From: Melioribacter sp.
Lineage (GTDB): Bacteria; Bacteroidota; Ignavibacteria; Ignavibacteriales; Melioribacteraceae
Reading direction: 5' to 3'
NCBI GenBank assembly: GCA_023250955.1
Contig: JAHEZQ010000017.1
Coordinates: forward strand, 17,757-81,756
Length of the DNA: 64,000 bases
The notes beneath the pieces are model-generated. The model was not told where the DNA came from and did no database searches. It saw nothing but the letters and a program-made list of their open reading frames with translations. Shown here one piece after another: positions 1 to 6,363 of the stretch; within the stretch, counting starts at the first letter, position 1; every line of letters starts with the position of its first letter. A program made the position numbers and the translations under genes.

Positions 1-212
1 CGACCCCGGTTAATAATTCCATTCGCATAGGTATGAGAACCATCTACAGCATAAATAGCAGCGGTCGCCTTCGCATCACCTCTGTTGTATGCATTTTCGT
101 ATTCCTGAATTCTCTTTTTTATTTCATCTTCGTTTTGTTTTTGTGTCTGGCAAAAAGTCTTGTAACTAACCGCAAATCCAATCATTAATATGACTAAGCA
201 AATTTTTTTCAT
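1..212 (-). CDS. Secreted DUF4440/SnoaL-like protein, C-terminus outside window
   Basis: The reading frame starts at an ATG on the minus strand just after an AGGAG Shine-Dalgarno sequence and runs off the left edge, so only about 70 residues are visible. The first ~22 residues form a signal peptide (MKKICLVILMIGFAVSYK, then a hydrophilic stretch). The mature part reads EYENAYNRGDAKATAAIY followed by DGSHTYANG, the pattern of the first helix and first strand of the SgcJ/EcaC-DUF4440 (NTF2-like) fold. Such proteins are small exported enzymes or binding proteins of mostly unknown substrate. The family call rests on this short segment only. Confidence 0.55.
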   Translation of the reverse strand, partial: MKKICLVILMIGFAVSYKTFCQTQKQNEDEIKKRIQEYENAYNRGDAKATAAIYAVDGSHTYANGIINRG

Positions 213-268
213 TTCATACTCCTTTCTTTTGTTCTTTGTGATATTTCAAAAAGTATTACAATGCTGCT

Positions 269-283
269 AACCGGTGTCCGGTT
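269..283 (-). terminator. Small hairpin after the oxidoreductase gene
   Basis: AACCGG-TGT-CCGGTT gives a perfect 6-bp stem with a 3-nt loop, 11 bases downstream of the stop codon of the minus-strand oxidoreductase gene. There is no clean T-run after it, so it may be only a weak or Rho-assisted transcript end. Confidence 0.3.
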
Positions 284-293
284 GATTTACCTG

Positions 294-1271
294 TTAGATT
301 TTGCCTCCTTGTTCAACAGTTATTACTACTTTTCCTTTTGCATGTTTTTCTCCAAGATACCGGAGAGCTTCAGCTGTCTTGCTTAAAGGAAAACGTCTAT
401 CAATCACAGGTACGACTTTGCCCGTTTCCAGAAGTTCTTTGAGAATAACCAAATCTTTTTGGCTTCGTTTCGCCGCAACGCCTCCTATTTTCCTGCCGCC
501 TTTTTCCGACAGCCACCACCCGAAGAGCATTGGCTGAAATATTTGAGCCATCGTTCCCCCGGCCATAATATAAATACCATTAGGAGTTAAGGCACGCTTA
601 TAATCTGAAAGCGGATGATAACCGTTAGCTGCAAAAATTACATCATAAAGCTTTCCGCTCTTTGTGAAATTTTCTTTAGTGTAATCAATAACATGGTCTG
701 CACCAATCGAGCGCGCCTGATCCAAATTTCCCGTGCTGCATACTGCTGTAACTTCGGCGCCAAAATATTTTGCGATCTGCACAGCAAACGTTCCCACACC
801 GCCGGAAGCACCATTGATCAAAACTTTTTGACCCGGCTGAACTTTTCCTTCATCGCGTAAACCTTGCAATGCGGTGGATCCCGCCATTGGTACGGCTGCT
901 GCTTGCTCGAACGATAGGTTGGACGGTTTCAATGCCAATAAATTTTCAGCGGCACAAGCATACTCCGCAAGACTGCCGCGTATCATACCGAATACATCAT
1001 CACCCGGTTTAAATTGTTTTGCGTTTTTGCCAACCGCTTCAATACGACCGGATACATCGGCACCGAGTCTTTGGAATTTGGGTTTGAAAAATCCTCCACT
1101 CATAAAGCGAATTAAAAATATATCGGCAGTTAGGTAATGCCAATCATATGCATTTACAGATGCCGCATAAATTTTTATAAGTACTTCATCATCTTTTGGA
1201 GAAGGTTTTTCTACTTCCTTAAATTCAATTACATCGGGTGATCCGTATTTTGTATATACAATTGCTTTCAT
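294..1271 (-). CDS. Zinc-independent NAD(P)-dependent alcohol dehydrogenase / quinone oxidoreductase (MDR family)
   Basis: This 325-residue protein has the usual length and layout of medium-chain reductases of the quinone oxidoreductase type. A GroES-like N-terminal domain (roughly residues 1-120) contains SVNAYDWHYL and GADVSGRIEAVG. The Rossmann domain has its nucleotide motif GASGGVG at 154-160. The cysteine set of the structural zinc site of classical alcohol dehydrogenases is absent, which points to the zinc-free branch that reduces quinones or enones with NADPH in the cytoplasm. The ATG at 1271 follows a GGAG sequence. It lies just left of the possible cassette block and is transcribed in the same direction. 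The substrate cannot be told from sequence. Confidence 0.85.
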   Translation of the reverse strand: MKAIVYTKYGSPDVIEFKEVEKPSPKDDEVLIKIYAASVNAYDWHYLTADIFLIRFMSGGFFKPKFQRLGADVSGRIEAVGKNAKQFKPGDDVFGMIRGSLAEYACAAENLLALKPSNLSFEQAAAVPMAGSTALQGLRDEGKVQPGQKVLINGASGGVGTFAVQIAKYFGAEVTAVCSTGNLDQARSIGADHVIDYTKENFTKSGKLYDVIFAANGYHPLSDYKRALTPNGIYIMAGGTMAQIFQPMLFGWWLSEKGGRKIGGVAAKRSQKDLVILKELLETGKVVPVIDRRFPLSKTAEALRYLGEKHAKGKVVITVEQGGKI

Positions 1272-1308
1272 AATTCTCCACGAAATAAATTTGCGAAAAC
1301 AACGGTTG

Positions 1309-1315
1309 GTTATAC
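1309..1315 (-). other. Possible attC outer box at the left edge of the cassette block
   Basis: On the minus strand GTATAAC sits ten bases after the stop of the peptidase-like gene. It fits the RYYYAAC outer box of an attC site with one mismatch, in the place where an attC would be expected. No matching inner or opposite arm follows, so it is a remnant or a coincidence. Confidence 0.2.
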
Positions 1316-1325
1316 CGTTTTTTTA

Positions 1326-1865
1326 CTACAGACCAGTAATTTTATAAGTTGCAATTACCATAAGCTGACACAAAATACTTATGGAAAAGAAATAACCATT
1401 ATACTTTAAATCTATTTTTAGTTTATAGCTCGCTCTTATAACAATTAGAAGCAATATTATAAGAACAATTATTCCTACTGTATATGTACCGAGTCCCATA
1501 ATTGAAGATATTCTTGCTTCATCTTGTTTACTGAACCCTCCAAAGACAAGAGAAAAAAAACGGAGTACAAATTGGAAGAATAAAACGGGGTAGGCATACA
1601 TTGTTGAATATTTTTCTAAAATTAACAGAGAGGCCACAGCCAACAATATCGTAAATGCAGGTCCACCAATACTTACGTATAAATTATGGCTTTCATTTAA
1701 ATAATGTCCATTTCTAGGCCAAACAAAGTTTAGACTATATATCATATCATTACCTAGAATCTCTCCTATTATCCAATGACCAAATTCGTGAAAAAGATAG
1801 GAGATATAAGCAATAGGAATAAATAATAAATAAAGTCTAACTAAATTTTTTTTATCAACATTCAT
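1326..1865 (-). CDS. Small membrane metallopeptidase-like protein (HEFGH motif), cassette-borne
   Basis: I place the start at the internal ATG (protein begins MNVDKKNLVR), giving 179 residues. The longer reading up to 1907 would begin inside the palindromic attC-like element. The protein is almost wholly hydrophobic, with about four to five membrane segments. The first segment ends in HEFGH (residues 26-30), an HExxH zinc motif within a helix, as in M50 site-2-type peptidases. A second M50 signature (NPDG-like) is not obvious; SIGGPAF near residue 65 may occupy a comparable place. Proteolytic activity is therefore an inference. No clear Shine-Dalgarno sequence is seen. It is the last gene of the unidirectional minus-strand block bounded by attC-like elements. 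Confidence 0.55.
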   Translation of the reverse strand: MNVDKKNLVRLYLLFIPIAYISYLFHEFGHWIIGEILGNDMIYSLNFVWPRNGHYLNESHNLYVSIGGPAFTILLAVASLLILEKYSTMYAYPVLFFQFVLRFFSLVFGGFSKQDEARISSIMGLGTYTVGIIVLIILLLIVIRASYKLKIDLKYNGYFFSISILCQLMVIATYKITGL

Positions 1866-1888
1866 AACTTTACTATGTTTTATTAACG

Positions 1889-2076
1889 GTATACTGGCGT
1901 TGTCCAAAACGCGCCGCCCATAACAGCAAAAACGGAATTATCAATGCAATTTTATTTTTTAAAATCAGTTTTGTATTACAATCACACTTTTAATAACAAC
2001 TTACTCTGAAAAACCAAACCCGAAAACTCGTTACGACCGATTCGAAGAAGCGGTCGGGCTGAGATGCTGGTTATAT
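1889..2076 (-). mobile_element. attC-like recombination site 3 (188 bp, degenerate left arm)
   Basis: On the plus strand the right arm carries CGGGCTGAGATGC (2055-2067) and ends in GTTATAT (2070-2076). The left end, GTATACTGGCGTTG at 1889, is a decayed version of the same pattern. Its interior matches site 1 at 5176-5363 along most of its length: TCTGAAAAACCAAACCC, and the internal hairpin CGACCGATTCGAAGAAGCGG are nearly identical. Both copies are 188 bp. It lies between two minus-strand genes, as an attC does. The degenerate left box suggests weak or lost recombination activity. Confidence 0.6.
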
Positions 2077-2082
2077 GCAATT

Positions 2083-3291
2083 CTATTTTATTAATAATAA
2101 CTTTTTAGTTGAAATAAAATTTCCAGCAGTTAACCTATAATAGTATACTCCACTTGCAAACCTAGAAGCATTCCATTCATTTTTGTAAGTACCCGCTAGT
2201 AATTCCTGGTCGACTAGTTGGACTACTTCTTGACCAAGTGTATTATATATTTTTAATGTTACATAAGCTGTTTTGGGAAGTGAAAATCTTATGATTGTAT
2301 TTGGGTTGAATGGATTAGGATAATTCTGTTCAAGATGTATCATATTGCTTGATACTTTATCCAGTGTTTCTGAATTTACTGAAGTCATAATTTCCATTAT
2401 AGTTTTGCCAGTGGCATATGGAGTTGGAAAATTTAGAAGAGATCCTATTGTTGGTGTGATATCTATGATTGAACGCCGAGTTGATGTATGAACTCCCTTC
2501 GGCATACCTAAACCAACACCTAGAAACATGACATGCTGGCATCCAAAGCAATTATCACCGTGGCTTTTGAATCCATCTTGAATATTGTCGAGATGTCTGC
2601 CATGATCATTAGTTACCAATAAGGTAGTTGTATTTTGATAGACTGGATCGCTTTGTACGAAATCCCAAATCATCCCAACAATACTGTCGGCTATCATAAT
2701 TGATTGTGTATAAGCAGACCAACCTCTTGCTGGGGATGAATCCACATCAGACAGATAGATCACCGTAAGCTCCGGATGATACGTTTGAAGCTTCGATTTT
2801 GCATTTTGCCATACGTCCAAATCCGTTGTTCCCTGAAGAACATACCACGGCCAGTACTCAGGTCCGTAACCATTATAGAAACTTTGTATCCATGGAGTTG
2901 TCAACATCTTCATAATATACATTGCGTGAGTTGAATCAACTCCTCTATTCTTTCGAAAATACTCCCATAAAGTTGGGACAGTTGCATATTGGTTAGCAAC
3001 ACCGTTTACAAACGTATTTTGAGGTGTTGACCAAGAGCCGCACCATATTGCAGGAATGGCACGGTTAGTAAATGTAATACTATCATTAAGCATTGCGTCA
3101 ACTACCACACCTTGCTGTGACAGTTGGTTCATGTGAGGTACATATCTTAAAAGCGGGTCACCAAGTGTTTCAGAGTACCGAGCCCCATCTATAATCACCA
3201 TAATAACATGGTTATCTCTTTGCGCAAATATATTAACAGTGGAAATACTAACAATTAGAGTAATAAAAATGAACTTGTTTATCGCAGTCAT
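2083..3291 (-). CDS. Secreted alkaline-phosphatase-superfamily protein with type IX secretion sorting domain
   Basis: A signal peptide (first ~23 residues, ending IFAQ) is followed by an alkaline phosphatase/phosphodiesterase-type domain. VIIDGARYSET (32-42) holds the first metal-binding Asp35 and a probable nucleophile Ser40 or Thr42. SDVD (181-184), TNDHGRH (227-233) and SHGD (243-246) are the other metal-binding stretches. From residue ~320 the NYPNPFNP segment opens a type A C-terminal sorting domain, ending GVYYYRLTAG...KKLLLIK. This directs export by the type IX system and release at or attachment to the surface. It probably hydrolyses a phosphate ester or pyrophosphate outside the cell; the substrate is unknown. 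It sits alone between two attC-like sites, so it looks like one large cassette. The start follows CTGGAG. Confidence 0.8.
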   Translation of the reverse strand: MTAINKFIFITLIVSISTVNIFAQRDNHVIMVIIDGARYSETLGDPLLRYVPHMNQLSQQGVVVDAMLNDSITFTNRAIPAIWCGSWSTPQNTFVNGVANQYATVPTLWEYFRKNRGVDSTHAMYIMKMLTTPWIQSFYNGYGPEYWPWYVLQGTTDLDVWQNAKSKLQTYHPELTVIYLSDVDSSPARGWSAYTQSIMIADSIVGMIWDFVQSDPVYQNTTTLLVTNDHGRHLDNIQDGFKSHGDNCFGCQHVMFLGVGLGMPKGVHTSTRRSIIDITPTIGSLLNFPTPYATGKTIMEIMTSVNSETLDKVSSNMIHLEQNYPNPFNPNTIIRFSLPKTAYVTLKIYNTLGQEVVQLVDQELLAGTYKNEWNASRFASGVYYYRLTAGNFISTKKLLLIK

Positions 3292-3317
3292 TTTTTCTCC
3301 AGCATTTTAATTATGTT

Positions 3318-3478
3318 GCATAACGCAGTTGCGTTTAAGCGGACGCCAAAAGGTGTACGCTACAAATACAACGACCGATTGTTTATGTTTTTTAATTCCT
3401 TTCTTATTCTTTTACAACATTGTTCAACTACAAATGCCACAACCGACTACAGCGTTTCGCTTGAGACGCATGTTGGGC
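3318..3478 (-). mobile_element. attC-like recombination site 2 (161 bp)
   Basis: Plus-strand ends are GCATAAC (3318-3324) and GTTGGGC (3472-3478). The inner arms are GCGTTTAAGCG (3331-3341) and CGCTTGAGACGC (3458-3469). The arms pair except for one extra base in the right arm. Read on the minus strand, this puts the extrahelical base on the 5' (L'') side, the polarity known for integron attC sites, and matches the direction of the flanking genes. The interior is unlike sites 1 and 3. Confidence 0.65.
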
Positions 3479-3539
3479 GCATTATTTTGTTGCGTTAAGA
3501 TGGACTTAAATAATAATCCACACAAATAGCCTTATGATA

Positions 3540-4190
3540 TTAATTAAATGATACGCTGAGTTCTACGAATAATTTTGTAGTTGATAATTTCCCTGAATAT
3601 TTGGGAAAATCTGGATCTTCCTGATCGTCCGCGGACGCATATGCTAGACCAGCTGCTAAACCCAGTCCCCAATCGTCCCATATCCACCATTCTTTGCCGA
3701 CTTTTGCTTGTAACGCAAACCCATTACCAGAGTAAGCCTTTGAACCATTAACACCAATTTCGAATCCTGAAACTCCAAACGAGGTAGTTATAAAAATATT
3801 TACCGGCATAAAATATTTTGTTATTCCAAAGCCAATTAAAAAATCACTTACTTGGAAGCTCGAGGTTGCGGAAACAGATTTTCCGTCCATAGTTACAGAT
3901 GGGTTACTAATAAATCTATTGATCATATCGAATGAAAGAATAAGACTTTGTTCTTCTGATAAAGTGACACCTACTTTGAGATCAGCCATATATCCAGCGC
4001 CGTTAAATTCCATTTTTTTAAAGATAAAATTGGTTGCGTCTAATGTAATAACCCCTGTTGCCGGTCCTCCGGATAAGGACAAATAAAACCCGTCATGCAT
4101 ATGATACCCAAATGGAACATCTGTCACCACTGTCTCTTGAGCAAATCCTAAAGATGAAACGAGAACTAATAGAAGTATAATTCTTTTCAT
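3540..4190 (-). CDS. Outer-membrane beta-barrel-like protein, unknown function
   Basis: The 216-residue protein has a clear signal peptide (MKRIILLLVLVSSLGFAQE) and no membrane helices afterwards. The mature part alternates polar and hydrophobic residues with many glycines and aromatics (YHMHDGFYLSLSGGP, GFGITKYF, GNGFALQAKVG), the look of a small eight-stranded outer-membrane barrel. It ends in LFVELSVSFN, with an aromatic near the C-terminus as in barrel proteins. It has no family-specific motif that I recognise. It is read in the same direction as the gene on its right, with a 109-base gap and no complete attC element between them, so the two may travel as one cassette. Confidence 0.6.
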   Translation of the reverse strand: MKRIILLLVLVSSLGFAQETVVTDVPFGYHMHDGFYLSLSGGPATGVITLDATNFIFKKMEFNGAGYMADLKVGVTLSEEQSLILSFDMINRFISNPSVTMDGKSVSATSSFQVSDFLIGFGITKYFMPVNIFITTSFGVSGFEIGVNGSKAYSGNGFALQAKVGKEWWIWDDWGLGLAAGLAYASADDQEDPDFPKYSGKLSTTKLFVELSVSFN

Positions 4191-4299
4191 TAAGTTTCTC
4201 CTGATACCGTTATAGTATATTGTTACAATTTGTGTGAATTTTGTTTTTGTAATAAAAGTAACGACTTGTCAGACGCAAATAATAATTTATTTTCAAGTT

Positions 4300-5157
4300 T
4301 TACTTTAATGTTGTTTCTTGTTTTTCTGCGCTCTTTAGTGCTGCAGAAATTAACAACGAGGCCAATGCCCATGAAGGCGCAAACGCCGGCGTTAGCAATA
4401 ACCAAGCACAAAACTCTTTAGTAGCTTCGAATCTTGTGTATGGACCTCTCAACGAAGTCATCGATTGTAACCAACCATATCGCAGCACATTGAAAGCTGA
4501 CTTAAGCAGGATAAGAGCTGCCGTTAGAATTATACCACTAACGATGCAGATAAAAAGCCAAACAAACAACATGGACTTTTGCTCGGGCTCACCAACACCA
4601 GACAGTGAGAAACCGAGTCCCATAATGCCAACTACAATAATGGTTGATACACAACCGCCTGATTTGTCTTCTCCTAGCTTAGTGCTGACAATTAATGCAC
4701 CCCAGCATAATAAGACCGTGATTGGAATCAAGATGGGTCGTTCGACTCCATATGCAATAGCCATAAATACTGGGAATAAACTAAAACCTAGAGCGAAGCC
4801 CAAGCGGCTCGACCCTTTCATTGCATTAGCGTAAACACGATTTCTAATTACTTCTATTCGGTCAGCCTTTAGTGGTGAACCCACATTCGGCCGAAATAAT
4901 GGTAAACTACAACGAGTTTGATCTCGGAAAACGCGGAGAATTATTATCCATGAAAGTATGTATAGAGCGCCGAGTATTAGTAACGGGAGCCACCACCACT
5001 TATCGAGCGTAGGCCATGATTCTTTGACCAATACAGTGCCCCAAACCACAATATTGAGACTTAGAAGAATTCCAAAAAATGACGCTGCGTTTTGTGCACC
5101 GACTTCTAATCCTTGCGAAGTTTTGCCAGCTATTCTGTTTCCCTCTGTATTAGTCAT
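4300..5157 (-). CDS. Multi-pass membrane protein of unknown function, cassette-borne
   Basis: I start this at the ATG giving MTNTEGNRIAG (285 residues), because AAGGAGAG lies just upstream and the longer frame to 5208 runs into the attC-like site. There are about seven hydrophobic segments: two near residues 30-75, several between 120 and 230, and one near the C-terminus. A basic loop (DRIEVIRNRVYANAMKG) lies between the second and third. No family is recognisable. Base composition appears higher in G+C than its neighbours, which would fit acquisition. The start codon lies only 18 bases after the GTTAGGC end of site 1, the short leader typical of integron cassettes. Confidence 0.6.
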   Translation of the reverse strand: MTNTEGNRIAGKTSQGLEVGAQNAASFFGILLSLNIVVWGTVLVKESWPTLDKWWWLPLLILGALYILSWIIILRVFRDQTRCSLPLFRPNVGSPLKADRIEVIRNRVYANAMKGSSRLGFALGFSLFPVFMAIAYGVERPILIPITVLLCWGALIVSTKLGEDKSGGCVSTIIVVGIMGLGFSLSGVGEPEQKSMLFVWLFICIVSGIILTAALILLKSAFNVLRYGWLQSMTSLRGPYTRFEATKEFCAWLLLTPAFAPSWALASLLISAALKSAEKQETTLK

Positions 5158-5175
5158 ATCCAGTTCTCTCCTTTC

Positions 5176-5363
5176 GCCTAACGACGTTGCGTTTAGCCCG
5201 CCGCCCAAAACAACAATGCAGCAAATGTTAACGCAACTTTATTTTTAAAATAAGTTTTGTATTTCAATCACACTTATAAGAACAACCAACTCTGAAAAAC
5301 CAAACCCAAAAAACTCACTACGACCGATTCGAAGAAGCGGTCGGGCTGAGACGCGGGTTAGGC
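5176..5363 (-). mobile_element. attC-like recombination site 1 (188 bp, best preserved)
   Basis: The ends are perfect inverted copies: GCCTAAC (5176-5182) and GTTAGGC (5357-5363), matching the RYYYAAC/GTTRRRY consensus. Inner arms GCGTTTAGCCCG (5189-5200) and CGGGCTGAGACGC (5342-5354) pair with one unpaired extra base in the right arm. On the minus strand this is the extrahelical base of the L'' arm, so the site points the same way as the genes. A further hairpin, CGACCG/CGGTCG around 5319-5341, lies inside. The stop codon of the gene to the right is seven bases away and the next gene starts 18 bases beyond the other end. Confidence 0.75.
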
Positions 5364-5369
5364 TTTTAT

Positions 5370-5966
5370 TTATACATCTTTTTTTATATAAATAATTATT
5401 AATGCTATAACCATACCCATACATTGGAATGCTAACGATATATACCAAATCATATTTTTATAGTCAGTCCATTCATATATAGATTTTTGATTTTCTTTTC
5501 TCTGTTCATCAATGATATTGGTCTGTTCAGTAGAAATTGCAAAATATTTATCATAATGCGATTGGAATTCTTGATCTGTTTTAAAACTATTTAATTTACT
5601 TTTGGCAGAATTATATTCATCGCGATTAATGGCTTTTGAAGCAATGGCAGCATTTAAATAAAATAAAGCAGACTCATATCTCATCGCAAACACTCTTGAC
5701 AATTTATTCTTAATTGTGCTCTTGTTGAGATTTAGCTTAGCCATAATATCAATATCATCAATTATATCGTGGAATTTATCATTAAGATTATTAGCTGTTA
5801 ATAAAATATCATACACAGATTTTTGAGTATCTACAATTTCATTATTCTTCTCTTTTAGTTCACTAATTTTATTCTCAAAGAAGAATGGAATAATTACGAA
5901 TCCTACAGTTGCTATTGTAATTAGTAGCGCAGAAACAATTGTTAACCGTTTTTCAATCTTTTTCAT
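5370..5966 (-). CDS. Two-helix membrane protein with coiled coil, unknown function
   Basis: The 198-residue protein has a membrane helix at residues ~9-29, a long polar region rich in Lys, Glu and Asn (ENKISELKEKNNEIVDTQ, then further helices), and a second helix near the C-terminus (MIWYISLAFQCMGMVIALIIIYI) followed by KKDV. This places a ~140-residue helical domain on one side of the membrane, probably outside, with both ends inside. I do not recognise a family; the layout resembles small sensor- or phage-resistance-type membrane proteins but nothing specific supports that. It is the first gene of the cassette block, between a half attC site and complete site 1. Confidence 0.55.
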   Translation of the reverse strand: MKKIEKRLTIVSALLITIATVGFVIIPFFFENKISELKEKNNEIVDTQKSVYDILLTANNLNDKFHDIIDDIDIMAKLNLNKSTIKNKLSRVFAMRYESALFYLNAAIASKAINRDEYNSAKSKLNSFKTDQEFQSHYDKYFAISTEQTNIIDEQRKENQKSIYEWTDYKNMIWYISLAFQCMGMVIALIIIYIKKDV

Positions 5967-5978
5967 ATTTACTCAAAA

Positions 5979-6003
5979 GCCTAACTATTAATTAACCCGC
6001 CAG
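5979..6003 (-). mobile_element. Half attC-like site at the right edge of the cassette block
   Basis: GCCTAAC at 5979-5985 is identical to the outer box of site 1 and lies 12 bases upstream of the next gene's ATG, as a GTTRRRY cassette junction should. It continues as TTAACCCGCC, similar to the adjoining inner arm. No second arm is found in the following 240 bases, so this is a truncated site or the point where an array was cut off. Confidence 0.4.
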
Positions 6004-6240
6004 CAGACCTCATCTCTTGGAATGATATCTACCAGCATTTATTTTGTTTTTGTACAATATTCTAAACTTTTTGCGTGATATTATTTCATCTATTTTTTTT
6101 ATAAAAGTGAAGACCAAAAAAGCGAAATCTATTTTCTTTGTTCTTAATTATTCAAACAAAGTACCCCAGTTAAGGAATTGATTTGGTACTAAACTCAACT
6201 TAGCGTAAAAGGGAATTGTTGTCAAACAGTTTTTTAACCT
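6004..6240. other. AT-rich intergenic stretch, nothing recognised
   Basis: Apart from the half site on its left and the hairpin cluster on its right I see no gene, RNA or promoter that I can support here. In particular there is no tyrosine integrase frame and no clear attI site. Confidence 0.5.
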
Positions 6241-6361
6241 CACCCTAAATCCCTCTCCTTAAAAAAAGGAGAGGGACTTAAAAGCTCCCCCTCCTAAAAC
6301 TGAGGAGGGGGATGGCTTAAATTCTTCCCCTCCTTTTTCTAAGGAGGGGAACACAAGGGGT
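6241..6361. repeat. Cluster of three GC-rich palindromes (GGAGGGG family)
   Basis: Three hairpins stand in a row: CCCTCTCCTT/AAGGAGAGGG (6251-6275), TCCCCCTCCT/AGGAGGGGGA (6286-6312) and TTCCCCTCCTT/AAGGAGGGGAA (6325-6351), ending in GGGGTGGTTAGGC. Similar hairpins occur at 46311-46336 and 48291-48315. They lie right after the stop of the minus-strand cstA gene and may end its transcript. The family is a dispersed palindromic repeat. Confidence 0.75.
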
Positions 6362-6363
6362 GG

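Noticed and set aside
269..300. A short attC site behind the oxidoreductase gene
   Set aside because: ATCTAAC overlaps the stop codon and GTTAGCA follows the hairpin, but the span is only about 35 bases and the right box does not fit GTTRRRY, so a plain hairpin is the better reading.
1866..1907. Longer start of the peptidase-like gene
   Set aside because: The 14 extra residues would be encoded inside the left arm of attC-like site 3.
3313..3529. Two short plus-strand frames
   Set aside because: They lie across the palindromic attC-like site 2 and have no binding site or protein-like pattern.
4191..4299. A fourth attC-like site between the barrel and membrane protein genes
   Set aside because: GCGTCTGACAAGTCG on the minus strand resembles an inner arm, but no outer boxes and no opposite arm are present.
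5986..6360. Integron integrase or attI next to the cassette block
   Set aside because: No frame with tyrosine recombinase motifs is found in the gap or elsewhere in the window.
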